Both the position numbers and the translations under genes were made by a program. The notes beneath the pieces are model-generated. The model did not search any database. It was given only the letters and a program-made list of their open reading frames with translations, and was not told the DNA's origin. A stretch of DNA of 39,134 nucleotides from an uncultured Bacilli bacterium (GTDB taxonomy: Bacteria > Bacillota_I > Bacilli_A > RF39 > UBA660), in assembly GCA_947628435.1 (NCBI GenBank), contig CANQZW010000011.1, forward strand, positions 1-39,134, given 5' to 3'. Positions 31,983 to 39,134 of the stretch are shown in pieces. How positions within the stretch are numbered: position 1 is the first letter of the stretch; every line of letters starts with the position of its first letter.

Positions 31983-34595
31983 ATGAATAATTTTAATGGT
32001 TTAAGTAAAAAAGAAGTAATTGAATCAAGAAAAAAATATGGAACTAACGAAATACAAAAAGGTAATAGCAATAGTTTTTTTTCTCTTTTATTAGAATCAC
32101 TAGCGGATCCTATTATAAAAATTCTACTAATAGCGTTAGCTATAAAAATAGTTTTTTTATTTAGAGATTTTGATTGGTTTGAAACTCTTGGAATAATGAT
32201 TGCTATTTTCTTAGCATCATTTATTTCAACTATTTCTGAATATGGTTCCGAAAAGGCCTTTAAAAGGATGCAAGAAGAATCCTCTAAAATAAAATGTAAG
32301 GTAAAAAGAGACGGGAAAATACAAGAAGTTTCAGTAGATGAAATAGTAAAAAATGATTTAGTAATTTTACAATATGGTGATAAAGTTCCTGCGGATGGTA
32401 TTTTAATAAAAGGAGAGGTAATGGTTGATGAATCCTCTTTAAATGGTGAATCTAAGGAAATACATAAAGAAGAAGTTAAAGATAAACAGGTTAAGGCTAA
32501 AAATAAATTATATAGGGGAACTATGATTTATTCTGGAAGTGCTATTATGAAAGTAACGATGATAGGTGAAGATACTTTTTATGGAAAGATAGCTAGTGAA
32601 TTAAAGGAAAAAAAAGATGATAGTCCACTTAAAATAAGACTTAGAAATTTAGCTAAAATAATTAGTACTTTTGGTTATATTGGAGCTTTTTTAGCATCTA
32701 TATCTTATTTATTTTCTGTTATAGTTATTGATAATGGATTTGTTGTAAGTAAGATAATTCAGACCATTACTAATTTTCCTTTAATGATGGAACATATTAT
32801 TTATGCTTTAACTCTTAGTGTTACTATAATAATAGTATCCGTACCCGAAGGATTACCAATGATGATAACACTTGTTTTATCATCTAATATGAGAAGAATG
32901 TTAAAGGATAATGTTTTAGTAAGAAAGTTAGTTGGTATTGAAACAGCTGGAAATATAAATATTTTATTTAGTGATAAAACTGGTACTTTAACCACTGGTA
33001 AATTAAGCGTAACAAATATTATTGATGGTTCATTAAAAAATTATAATAGTGAAGAAGAACTTAAAAGTAAGGGAAATAATTTTTATAATATGTTAAGAGT
33101 TAGCATGGTTGTTAATAATATGTCTTCTTATGGTGATAAAAATATAGTAGGTGGTAATGTAACGGATAGATGTTTATTAGAGTTTTTTAAACCTTGTGAT
33201 TTTAGTGATATAAAAAAATTAAAAACGATTGCTTTTAATAGTAAAAATAAATATATGATAACTGTTTTAGATGATAAAAAAGCGAAGAATTTAATAAAAG
33301 GAGCTCCTGAGATTATTCTTCCTAATTGTAATTATTATTATGATAATGATGCAATTAAACTTCCTTTTAAAAATAACTTTAAATTACAAGAAAAAATTAA
33401 TGAATATACAAAAAAAGGATCTAGAATAATCGCTTTAGCAACTAGTAGTAATAAGGATGAAAAGGATTTTAGTAATCTTACTTTAGTAGGTATTGTTATT
33501 ATTAAAGATGAGGTTAGAAAAGAAGCGATAAAAGGGCTTGAAATGACACGTAGTGCGGGTGTTAAAACGGTGATGATAACAGGAGATAATAAACAAACAG
33601 CAGTAGCCATTGCAAAAGAAGTTGGTATAGTAAGTAGTGATGATGATGTTATTTTAACATCTGATGAACTTAATAGCATGAGTGATTTAGAACTTAAAAA
33701 AATAATACCAAAATTAAAAGTTGTAGCACGAAGTCTTCCTCAGGATAAAAGCAGATTAGTTAGAATAACAAAGCAAATGAACCTTGTTACGGGAATGACT
33801 GGTGATGGAGTAAATGATGCACCAGCTTTAAAAAGAGCAGACGTGGGTTTTGCAATGGGATCAGGTAGTGAGGTATCAAAAGAAGCTAGTGATATAGTAA
33901 TACTTGATAATAATTTTTTATCAATTAGTAAGGCTATATTATTTGGAAGAACAATATTTAAAAGCATTAGAAAGTTTATTATTTTTCAGTTAACGGTTAA
34001 TTTATGTGCCCTTAGTGTTTCTATCATAGGACCTTTTATTGGTGTTGATACCCCAGTTACGGTAATACAAATGCTATGGATAAATATGGTTATGGACACA
34101 CTAGCAGGACTTGCATTTTCCTTTGAACCACCACTTTTAGAATACATGAATGAAAAACCTAAAACGAAGGATGAAAACATAATAAATTCATATATGACAG
34201 GGGAAATATTGATAACCGGTTTATATACAACTATTTTATGTATATTGTTTTTAAAACTACCATTTATAAAAAATTTATTTAACAGTAATTCATCATTTAT
34301 GACAGCATTTTTTGGACTATTTATTTTTAGTGGTATATTTAATTGCTTTAATGCCCATACAAGTAGAATAAACATACTAGCTAACCTTTTAAAAAATAAG
34401 ATGTTTATCATTGTAATAGCTTTTATTATAATTGTTCAAATGATTTTAATGTATTATGGTGGTGATATGTTTAGAACGGTTCCTTTAACTACGTTTGAAT
34501 TTATTATTACGCTTTTGATGTCATTTACCGTTGTTCCAGTTGACGTATTAAGAAAGATAATATGTAAAAAATATGGTAATAAAAAAGGAGTGTGA
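31983..34595 (+). CDS. P-type calcium-transporting ATPase (PMCA/SERCA-type P2)
   Basis: Cation-exporting P-type ATPase of 870 residues, the length expected for a bacterial P2 calcium pump. Visible features are the N-terminal cation-transporter motif (GLSKKEVIESRKKYGTNEI), an actuator loop with LNGESKEI in place of TGES, the M4 ion site PEGLP (P288-P292), the phosphorylation site DKTGTLT (D331), KGAPE, MITGDNKQTA, and the hinge TGDGVNDAP (about 606-614). M6 LWINMVMDTLAGLA carries the Asn/Asp calcium ligands. Ca specificity is inferred from M4/M6. ATG with AAGGAGG upstream. Divergent from feoAB; ends with TGA, which shows that TGA is a stop here. Translation ends close to the promoter of the fic gene. 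Confidence 0.93.
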   Translation: MNNFNGLSKKEVIESRKKYGTNEIQKGNSNSFFSLLLESLADPIIKILLIALAIKIVFLFRDFDWFETLGIMIAIFLASFISTISEYGSEKAFKRMQEESSKIKCKVKRDGKIQEVSVDEIVKNDLVILQYGDKVPADGILIKGEVMVDESSLNGESKEIHKEEVKDKQVKAKNKLYRGTMIYSGSAIMKVTMIGEDTFYGKIASELKEKKDDSPLKIRLRNLAKIISTFGYIGAFLASISYLFSVIVIDNGFVVSKIIQTITNFPLMMEHIIYALTLSVTIIIVSVPEGLPMMITLVLSSNMRRMLKDNVLVRKLVGIETAGNINILFSDKTGTLTTGKLSVTNIIDGSLKNYNSEEELKSKGNNFYNMLRVSMVVNNMSSYGDKNIVGGNVTDRCLLEFFKPCDFSDIKKLKTIAFNSKNKYMITVLDDKKAKNLIKGAPEIILPNCNYYYDNDAIKLPFKNNFKLQEKINEYTKKGSRIIALATSSNKDEKDFSNLTLVGIVIIKDEVRKEAIKGLEMTRSAGVKTVMITGDNKQTAVAIAKEVGIVSSDDDVILTSDELNSMSDLELKKIIPKLKVVARSLPQDKSRLVRITKQMNLVTGMTGDGVNDAPALKRADVGFAMGSGSEVSKEASDIVILDNNFLSISKAILFGRTIFKSIRKFIIFQLTVNLCALSVSIIGPFIGVDTPVTVIQMLWINMVMDTLAGLAFSFEPPLLEYMNEKPKTKDENIINSYMTGEILITGLYTTILCILFLKLPFIKNLFNSNSSFMTAFFGLFIFSGIFNCFNAHTSRINILANLLKNKMFIIVIAFIIIVQMILMYYGGDMFRTVPLTTFEFIITLLMSFTVVPVDVLRKIICKKYGNKKGV

Positions 34596-34597
34596 TT

Positions 34598-34626
34598 TTG
34601 ACTAATATCACAAAAAGTGATAGTAT
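34598..34626 (+). promoter_or_regulatory. fic promoter with operator-like inverted repeat in the spacer
   Basis: TTGACT (34598-34603), 17 bases, TAGTAT (34621-34626). The spacer contains the perfect inverted repeat TATCAC-AAAAA-GTGATA (34606-34622), which overlaps the -10. A protein bound there would block transcription of fic-queH. It could alternatively be a weak terminator of the ATPase gene, but no T-run follows. Confidence 0.55.
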
Positions 34627-34653
34627 ATAGGTGGAAGAAAAGGTGATATTGAA

Positions 34654-35388
34654 ATGTTTTTTGACTTAGCTAAAGAAATTAATTTTAAAAATGCTTATTT
34701 TGATATGTTGAAATATAGATTAGCATATGCAAGTTTAGAGTTAGAAGGAATATCAGATGATTTAGCTGATATAAAACAATCGATAAAAATATATAATCAA
34801 CTTAATGCTATCAATTATATTTTTGATAGTTATAATGAAAAAGAATTGTCTCATTTTGAGTTTACAAATCTTTTATGTGAAGTTGTTAAAAGAGTAACTG
34901 GTGAAGAAATAAGTGATTTTAGAAAAACAACTGCGTATGTTAGTGGTTCTGATGTACCAAGGTCAAAACCGCAAATGATTAGAAATGATTTATGGTATTT
35001 AATTGATGATTATAATTATAGAATACAGAATTATAAGGATCCAGAAGAAATATATGAAATAGAAGCTGACTTTCATATTAGATTTTTACATATTCATCCT
35101 TTTGAAGATGGTAATGGTAGAGTAGCTAGAATATTACTTTTATATAACTTGTGTCGGAAATCAATTGCACCATGTATAATAACAAAAGATATGAAAAGAA
35201 AATATTGTGATTTGATTGAAAAAGCTGATTCTAAAAATTTGGCCTTATTATTTAAGGAATTATCTGAAAAAGAACTTGAAACAATGGTTTCACTTTATAA
35301 GAAATTAGATGAAAAAGGATTAATTGAAAGTAATAAAATGAGTTCTGATGAATTTGATGAGTATAAAAAAAGTATTGGGGGTAAATAG
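34654..35388 (+). CDS. Fic-domain protein (AMPylase-like, class II self-inhibited)
   Basis: A 244-residue Fic/DOC-fold protein that by family transfers AMP (or another nucleotide) to a target hydroxyl. The active-site loop HPFEDGNGR (148-156) is complete, with catalytic H148 and the anion-hole GNGR. An inhibitory helix motif S-x-x-x-E-G (S27-E31-G32, in YASLELEGISDD) near the N-terminus places it in class II, where the Glu blocks ATP until relieved. Target and physiological role are unknown. ATG start with AAAGGTGAT upstream. The stop TAG overlaps the GTG start of queH by one base, so the two are translationally coupled. No antitoxin gene is adjacent. Confidence 0.88.
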   Translation: MFFDLAKEINFKNAYFDMLKYRLAYASLELEGISDDLADIKQSIKIYNQLNAINYIFDSYNEKELSHFEFTNLLCEVVKRVTGEEISDFRKTTAYVSGSDVPRSKPQMIRNDLWYLIDDYNYRIQNYKDPEEIYEIEADFHIRFLHIHPFEDGNGRVARILLLYNLCRKSIAPCIITKDMKRKYCDLIEKADSKNLALLFKELSEKELETMVSLYKKLDEKGLIESNKMSSDEFDEYKKSIGGK

Positions 35389-35975
35389 TGAAGCTATTAT
35401 TACATACTTGTTGTGCACCTTGTAGTGTATATTGCGTAGAAGAATTAAAAAAGGAAAACATAGATATTACAAGTTATTGGTATAATCCAAATATTCATCC
35501 ATACAAGGAGTATGAAGCAAGGTTAGAGTGTTTAAAAAAATATGATGAAGAAATAGGTATTCCATTAGTTATTGATGATTATTATGGATTAAAAGATTTT
35601 TGTAAAAACGTTATAGATAAACTAGATAAAAGATGTGGCTACTGTTATTTATGTAGGCTAGAAAAAACGGCACGTTACGCAAAGGAAAATGGATATGATG
35701 CTTTTTCAACAACACTTTTAATAAGTCCATATCAAAATCATGAGTTATTAAAGAAAACTGGTGAAATGCTTGAAAAAAAATATGGAATTAAATTTTTGTA
35801 CAAAGATTTTAGACCCGGGTTTAGGTATGGACAGAATAAAGCAAAAGAAATTGGACTTTATATGCAAAAGTATTGTGGGTGCGTATTTAGTGAGGAAGAA
35901 AGATACGAAAAGTTAATAAATAAAAATAAAGAAATAAATCAAAAATTTAATGAAAAGATATTGATTAGAAATTAA
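35388..35975 (+). CDS. queH: Epoxyqueuosine reductase QueH
   Basis: Enzyme that converts epoxyqueuosine to queuosine in the wobble position of tRNAs with GUN anticodons, replacing QueG in many bacteria. The 195 residues are the normal size. The N-terminal HTCCAPC (C8, C9, C12) and central KRCGYCYLCR provide the metal/Fe-S cysteines, and ARYAKENGYDAFSTTLLISPYQNH is family-typical (motif shortened in meaning, not all needed). The final YCGCVFSEEERY is also conserved. Start is GTG, sharing a base with the fic stop, with GGGGG 6 bases upstream. A promoter for the next unit (TTGATT...TATACT) lies within its last codons. Confidence 0.94.
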   Translation: MKLLLHTCCAPCSVYCVEELKKENIDITSYWYNPNIHPYKEYEARLECLKKYDEEIGIPLVIDDYYGLKDFCKNVIDKLDKRCGYCYLCRLEKTARYAKENGYDAFSTTLLISPYQNHELLKKTGEMLEKKYGIKFLYKDFRPGFRYGQNKAKEIGLYMQKYCGCVFSEEERYEKLINKNKEINQKFNEKILIRN

Positions 35976-35989
35976 CATTTTGTTATACT
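35961..35989 (+). promoter_or_regulatory. Promoter inside the queH 3' end
   Basis: TTGATT (35961-35966), 17 bases, TATACT (35984-35989) with extended TGt. Transcription would start at about 35996, just before a 24-codon ORF and a terminator, upstream of prs. Confidence 0.75.
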
Positions 35990-36009
35990 TAAATTGTAAG
36001 AGGTACGTT

Positions 36010-36084
36010 ATGAAAAATACTATGTCAAGATTTTGTATTCTTATAATTAGTTTATCATGTATGTGCCTTTTTGTGCTATTTTAA
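36010..36084 (+). CDS. Possible 24-residue hydrophobic peptide
   Basis: ATG at 36010 with AAGAGG about 6-7 bases upstream, ending in TAA at 36082-36084. The peptide has a short basic start (MKNTMSRF) and a hydrophobic stretch rich in Cys, Ile, Leu and Phe, enough for one membrane helix. It has its own promoter (35961-35989) and terminator (36087-36117), so it may be a real small membrane protein or toxin-like peptide. It could equally be a leader ORF for the downstream PRPP synthetase gene. No family recognised. Confidence 0.4.
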   Translation: MKNTMSRFCILIISLSCMCLFVLF

Positions 36085-36086
36085 TA

Positions 36087-36117
36087 AAAACTAACATTAT
36101 TTTTATGTTAGTTTTTT
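36087..36117 (+). terminator. Strong intrinsic terminator between the peptide ORF and prs
   Basis: AAAACTAACAT (36087-36097) and ATGTTAGTTTT (36105-36115) form a perfect 11-bp stem, followed by T residues. The prs ribosome binding site starts 9 bases later. It either ends a short transcript or works as an attenuator for prs. Confidence 0.85.
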
Positions 36118-36137
36118 GTATTTTTAAGGAGGTATAT

Positions 36138-37244
36138 ATGAGTAGTAAGTATCAAGATGAATTAGGGCTTATAGTTATGGATAATATAAAGGAATTTGGA
36201 GAAAGTGTTGATAAGCATTTAATGAAAAAAAGAAACACAACTCAAAGTTTTATAATTCCAAAAGAAGAAATTAGGTTTTCTAGTGGAGATGGTAAAATAA
36301 TGCTTAAGGACTCCACAAGGGAAAAGGATTTATATATTATATCTGATGTTGGAAATAATGGTATGGTGTATAAAATGGCTGGATATATAAATCATATGAG
36401 TCCAGATGATCATTTTCAAGATATTAAAAGAGTTATTTCTGCAGATGGAGGGGAGGCTGCAAGATTAAGTGTTTTTATGCCTTTACTTTATGCAAGCAGA
36501 CAACATAAAAGACATGCTGGAGAATCACTTGATTGCCCATTAGCGCTTCAAGAATTAGAACGACTAAATGTGAAGGAAATAATAACCTGTGATGCCCATG
36601 ATCCAAGGGTTGAAAATGCTTTATCTACTAGTACAAGTTTCGATTCTTTTTATGTAACTAACGAACTAGTACATTCGTTCATTGTCAATGAAGACTTTGA
36701 TCCTGATAAGATAATTATTATATCACCAGATACAGGTGCAGTAGAAAGAGCAATATATAATGCAGGATATTTTAATTCGGACGTTGGAATGTTTTATAAA
36801 AGAAGAGATTACTCTAAAATGGAAAATGGTAAAAATCCAATAGTTGCACATGATTATTTAGGAACAGATTTAATTGGTATGACTGTTATAATAACAGATG
36901 ATATGATTTCATCTGGTGGTTCTATGATAGATACTGCAAAAAATGTAAAACAAAGGGGTGCTACAAAAGTTATTATGATAACTACATTTGCTATGTTTGT
37001 AGAAGGATTAGAAGAATTTGATAAGGCCTATGAAAATGGAATATTTGATGCCGTATATTCAACAAATTTGACTTATGTAGATCAAGAAGTTAACAAAAGA
37101 CCTTGGTATCATCAGGTAGATTGTTCTAGTTTTGCAGCGGATATTATAGATACTTTAAATTCTGGAAACTCAACAGCAAATTTAAAAAATGGAAAGCAAA
37201 AAGTAATGGAGATGCTAGATAAAAAGAAGAAAGGAGAATTATAA
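36138..37244 (+). CDS. prs: Ribose-phosphate pyrophosphokinase (PRPP synthetase), divergent long form
   Basis: Makes phosphoribosyl pyrophosphate from ribose 5-phosphate and ATP, for purine, pyrimidine, His and Trp synthesis. The 368 residues are longer than the usual 315. Recognisable are the ATP-side PRPP fold with RHAGESLDCPLALQEL, CDAHDPRVENAL in place of the DLHAxQ motif, ISPDTGAVERA, and the PRPP loop DDMISSGGS (254-262), which corresponds to DDxIDTGGT. It is therefore a divergent clade, and a related pyrophosphokinase is possible. ATG 36138 has a perfect AAGGAGG 5-6 bases upstream; a longer in-frame ATG at 36057 runs through the terminator and is rejected. Confidence 0.88.
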   Translation: MSSKYQDELGLIVMDNIKEFGESVDKHLMKKRNTTQSFIIPKEEIRFSSGDGKIMLKDSTREKDLYIISDVGNNGMVYKMAGYINHMSPDDHFQDIKRVISADGGEAARLSVFMPLLYASRQHKRHAGESLDCPLALQELERLNVKEIITCDAHDPRVENALSTSTSFDSFYVTNELVHSFIVNEDFDPDKIIIISPDTGAVERAIYNAGYFNSDVGMFYKRRDYSKMENGKNPIVAHDYLGTDLIGMTVIITDDMISSGGSMIDTAKNVKQRGATKVIMITTFAMFVEGLEEFDKAYENGIFDAVYSTNLTYVDQEVNKRPWYHQVDCSSFAADIIDTLNSGNSTANLKNGKQKVMEMLDKKKKGEL

Positions 37245-37297
37245 TATTTTAATTTTTCTTTTTTTTGTAGTATAATGTGTGTATGGAGGGATGAATT

Positions 37298-37888
37298 ATG
37301 ACAAATATTTTATTAATAATTATTTTAGTAATGGTATTAGTAACTATGATTAGTTCTATAATAGGTACTGTTATAATTGTAAAAGACAATAAAGCAAAGG
37401 ATATGGTAAAGAAAGTATTAGCAATAGCAAGTATTGTATTATTAATAGTAATAGTTATAGCAGGTGCTATTGGTGTTTCTTATTTGAAAAAAGATAATTC
37501 TAAAACAAACGATAATAATACGGTTACTTTGGAAAATGCTGGATTTAACGAAGTTACTTTAAATGATTATCTTGATTTAATAAAAAAAGATGAGAAAAGC
37601 ATTGTTTTAGTAGCAAGACCAACATGTGGTTTTTGTGAAAAATTTACTCCAATATTAAAACAAGCAAAAGATGATATGAACTTAACTATTAATTACATTG
37701 ATACTGATAAATTTTCAAGTGATGATTGGACAACTTTCAATTCTTCTTTAGCTTATTTAAATAGCGAAGAGTGGGGTACACCTCTTGTGCTTATTGTTCA
37801 AAATGGTGAAGTTTTAGCAGAAAATAATGGTTATGTTGAACTAGATCAAATAAAAGAATTTTTCACTTCAAACGGATATGGTGAATAA
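37298..37888 (+). CDS. Membrane-anchored thioredoxin-like protein
   Basis: A 196-residue protein with two N-terminal membrane helices (about 4-28 and 40-63), then a linker and a thioredoxin-fold domain (about 75-196). The active-site CGFC (C110-C113) is preceded by VLVARPT, and the cis-Pro loop is WGTPLVLIV. The redox motif and topology suggest a thiol-disulphide protein at the membrane; which side carries the domain depends on helix orientation and is not settled here. A TATAAT at 37271-37276 and GGAGGG precede the ATG. Followed after 3 bases by the PH-like gene, so the two are coupled. Confidence 0.82.
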   Translation: MTNILLIIILVMVLVTMISSIIGTVIIVKDNKAKDMVKKVLAIASIVLLIVIVIAGAIGVSYLKKDNSKTNDNNTVTLENAGFNEVTLNDYLDLIKKDEKSIVLVARPTCGFCEKFTPILKQAKDDMNLTINYIDTDKFSSDDWTTFNSSLAYLNSEEWGTPLVLIVQNGEVLAENNGYVELDQIKEFFTSNGYGE

Positions 37889-37891
37889 GCT

Positions 37892-38335
37892 ATGTCTTAT
37901 AAGGTATATGATAGTTGTAAAGATTTTCTAAAGAAGTATCCTAAAACAGTGGCATGGCGAATTAAGACGCATTCTAATGTAGTTGAACAACATATAAATG
38001 ATGATGAGGTTGTATTGTTTACTTTTGTTGGACAAAAAGATACTAATTTATTATTACCATTTTATACAACTGTTGTAGTTTTTACTAATAAAAGAATGTT
38101 ATTAGGAAGAAAAAGATGTCTTGGAAGATACTTTTATTCATCAATTACACCAGATATGTTAAATGATTTTGAAATAAGAACAAATATTTTATTTGGAAGT
38201 GTTGAAATTGATACAGTAAAAGAAAAATTCATAATGGGATGTTTAGATAAAAGATCACTAACCATAATAGAAGATGCTTTATCTAAATACTTAGTAGATG
38301 AAAAATTAAAATATTTAAAAAAAGAAAAGAGTTAA
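37892..38335 (+). CDS. PH-domain-like (YokE/bPH-type) cytosolic protein
   Basis: A 147-residue protein with no signal or membrane helix. The central region (DDEVVLFTFVGQKD, FYTTVVVFTNKRMLLG, DFEIRTNILFGSVEID) resembles bacterial pleckstrin-homology-like domains of the YokE/bPH type. These are mostly of unknown function. ATG follows the stop of the thioredoxin-like gene by 3 bases without a strong ribosome binding site of its own, so translation is probably coupled. A terminator overlaps the end. Confidence 0.75.
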   Translation: MSYKVYDSCKDFLKKYPKTVAWRIKTHSNVVEQHINDDEVVLFTFVGQKDTNLLLPFYTTVVVFTNKRMLLGRKRCLGRYFYSSITPDMLNDFEIRTNILFGSVEIDTVKEKFIMGCLDKRSLTIIEDALSKYLVDEKLKYLKKEKS

Positions 38336-38350
38336 AAAACTCTTTTTATT
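38325..38350 (+). terminator. Intrinsic terminator of the trx/PH unit
   Basis: AAAAGAGTT (38325-38333) and AACTCTTTT (38338-38346) form a perfect 9-bp stem with an AAAA loop and a short T tail. Confidence 0.75.
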
Positions 38351-38377
38351 TACAAAATAAGTTTTTCATTATATAAT
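38349..38377 (+). promoter_or_regulatory. Promoter of the last protein gene
   Basis: TTTACA (38349-38354), 17 bases, TATAAT (38372-38377), 17 bases before the ATG. Confidence 0.75.
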
Positions 38378-38394
38378 TTTTTGTGAGGTGTTTT

Positions 38395-38829
38395 ATGACT
38401 AAAAAATTAAATAAAGAACAAATATTTATAAATAATATAAAAAAAGTATTAAAGTTTCTTTCTATTATAGTAGGTGTTGTATTATCAGCAATGTATTTAA
38501 TAAATGGTGGTTTATATTCATTATTATTTGATTTAAGAGAATCTAAAACTGTAATAATATATAGTATAGTAATAATAGTTTTATTATGCATTTTAGTAAT
38601 ATTAAATATATCAGATGAATCATTACCTAACAATAGCAAAAAAATAACGTCTAATAGTTATGTAACAGTTGCAACAATTATTTTTATTATTATATTTGCT
38701 CTATTATTAATTTTTACTTTAATTGATTTTTTCTTGCCAATAATAGTTCTTACCTTATTTTTAGTAATAGCATATCATTTAATAATAAAACTTATTACAA
38801 CTATAATAAATAAATATGGAATAAAATAA
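38395..38829 (+). CDS. Hypothetical four-helix small membrane protein
   Basis: A 144-residue protein of unknown function with a Lys-rich start and four predicted membrane segments (about 20-38, 46-65, 80-105 and 110-135). It has short polar loops and no motif I recognise. I chose ATG 38395 with GTGAGGTG upstream; a GTG at 38383 in frame lies inside that site. It has its own promoter and precedes the tRNA pair; no clear terminator follows. Confidence 0.7.
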   Translation: MTKKLNKEQIFINNIKKVLKFLSIIVGVVLSAMYLINGGLYSLLFDLRESKTVIIYSIVIIVLLCILVILNISDESLPNNSKKITSNSYVTVATIIFIIIFALLLIFTLIDFFLPIIVLTLFLVIAYHLIIKLITTIINKYGIK

Positions 38830-38870
38830 TAATTTTTAATATATTCACATAAAATATAAAGAAATAATAC

Positions 38871-38900
38871 TTGATATTTATTTATTGAGTATGTTATAAT
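38871..38900 (+). promoter_or_regulatory. Promoter of the tRNA-Cys/tRNA-Gly unit
   Basis: TTGATA (38871-38876), 18 bases, TATAAT (38895-38900), ending 10 bases before tRNA-Cys. Confidence 0.75.
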
Positions 38901-38910
38901 TTCTTTACAC

Positions 38911-38985
38911 GGGGCTATAGCCAAGTTGGTAAGGCATTGGACTGCAACTCCACGATCGCCGGTTCAAGTCCGGCTGGCCCCTCCA
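38911..38985 (+). tRNA. tRNA-Cys, anticodon GCA
   Basis: Acceptor GGGGCTA pairs with TGGCCCC, discriminator T, CCA encoded (38983-38985). The anticodon loop CTGCAAC gives GCA. T-arm GCCGGTTCAAGTCCGGC is perfect. The anticodon stem TTGGA/TCCAC lacks the outermost pair (T-C). Confidence 0.95.
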
Positions 38986-38994
38986 ATTTATTAT

Positions 38995-39069
38995 GCAGGT
39001 GTAGTACAACGGCTAGTACGTGGCCTTGCCAAGGCTAAGACGTGGGTTCGATTCCCATCACTTGCTCCA
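38995..39069 (+). tRNA. tRNA-Gly, anticodon GCC
   Basis: Acceptor GCAGGTG pairs with CACTTGC (one G-T), discriminator T, CCA encoded (39067-39069). The anticodon loop TTGCCAA gives GCC. T-arm GTGGGTTCGATTCCCAT. Nine bases after tRNA-Cys and co-transcribed with it. Confidence 0.94.
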
Positions 39070-39080
39070 GTGACGTTTCT

Positions 39081-39103
39081 GTTCGAACTTTTATAGTTTG
39101 AAC
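39081..39103 (+). other. Stem-loop after tRNA-Gly
   Basis: GTTCGAAC (39081-39088) and GTTTGAAC (39096-39103) pair with one G-T wobble around a 7-base loop. No T-run follows, so it is at best a weak terminator or processing hairpin. The window ends 31 bases later. Confidence 0.35.
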
Positions 39104-39134
39104 TTAACATATATAATCAATCCGTTCGGGTTGA

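Noticed and set aside
33338-34411. Several minus-strand ORFs inside the P-type ATPase gene
   Set aside because: Shadow frames of a highly conserved coding region.
36057-36137. Longer ATG start of prs
   Set aside because: It would run through the small peptide ORF and the 11-bp terminator; ATG 36138 has a perfect ribosome binding site.
1-39134. Mycoplasma-type code (TGA as Trp)
   Set aside because: All Trp in conserved motifs are TGG, and TGA ends the ATPase frame at 34593-34595 at the expected place.
1-39134. CRISPR array, complete insertion sequence or prophage
   Set aside because: No regularly spaced repeats, no terminal inverted repeats with transposase, and no structural phage genes; BRO and lysozyme genes stand alone.

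Overview
The window is a low-GC, A/T-rich stretch of a Bacillota genome. Evidence for this is strong Shine-Dalgarno sites, short gaps closed by intrinsic terminators, a CIRCE heat-shock operator, SipW/TasA-type secretion, FeoAB and QueH. TGG encodes Trp and TGA ends a reading frame (34593-34595), so the standard bacterial code applies rather than the mycoplasma code. A gut-type lineage near Erysipelotrichia or the RF39-like Bacilli is my best guess; that is inference. All genes are on the + strand except feoA-feoB (29484-31839).

Left part (1-12.5 kb): phosphoglycerate mutase gpmI, a possible small RNA, a four-helix membrane protein, an ABC exporter behind a possible attenuator, Hsp20 under a CIRCE operator, phosphoketolase with a small lipoprotein, two short-chain dehydrogenases that share an exact 26-bp stretch, a BRO-type protein, a frame-broken small membrane protein and a PLP enzyme of the methionine gamma-lyase/aluminium-resistance family.

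Middle (12.5-20 kb): an envelope block. It holds a polysaccharide deacetylase with Ig-like domains and a GH25 lysozyme with two LysM repeats. These are followed by a six-gene cluster: four small proteins with SipW-type signal peptides (three TasA/camelysin-like, one divergent), an ER-type Ser/His signal peptidase fused to a multi-pass membrane domain, and a DUF5305-like membrane protein. I read this as a self-contained fibre or surface-protein export and assembly locus, and it is the most interesting system in the window.

20-24 kb: tRNA-Gln(CTG) and tRNA-Glu(CTC), then csaA and gltX, then an internally deleted Rpn/PD-(D/E)XK transposase remnant next to a compact UvrD-like helicase. 24-29.5 kb: two large surface proteins, one with BspA-like leucine-rich repeats and one with about nine FIVAR-like repeats and a cadherin-like C-terminal domain.

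Right part (29.5-39.1 kb): feoAB (iron uptake), a P-type calcium ATPase, fic-queH, a 24-residue hydrophobic peptide ORF followed by a terminator ahead of a PRPP synthetase gene, a membrane-anchored thioredoxin-like protein with a PH-like protein, a small membrane protein, and tRNA-Cys and tRNA-Gly. Many promoters here carry an extended -10 (TGnTATAAT-like) rather than a good -35. No CRISPR array, rRNA, complete insertion sequence or prophage was seen.
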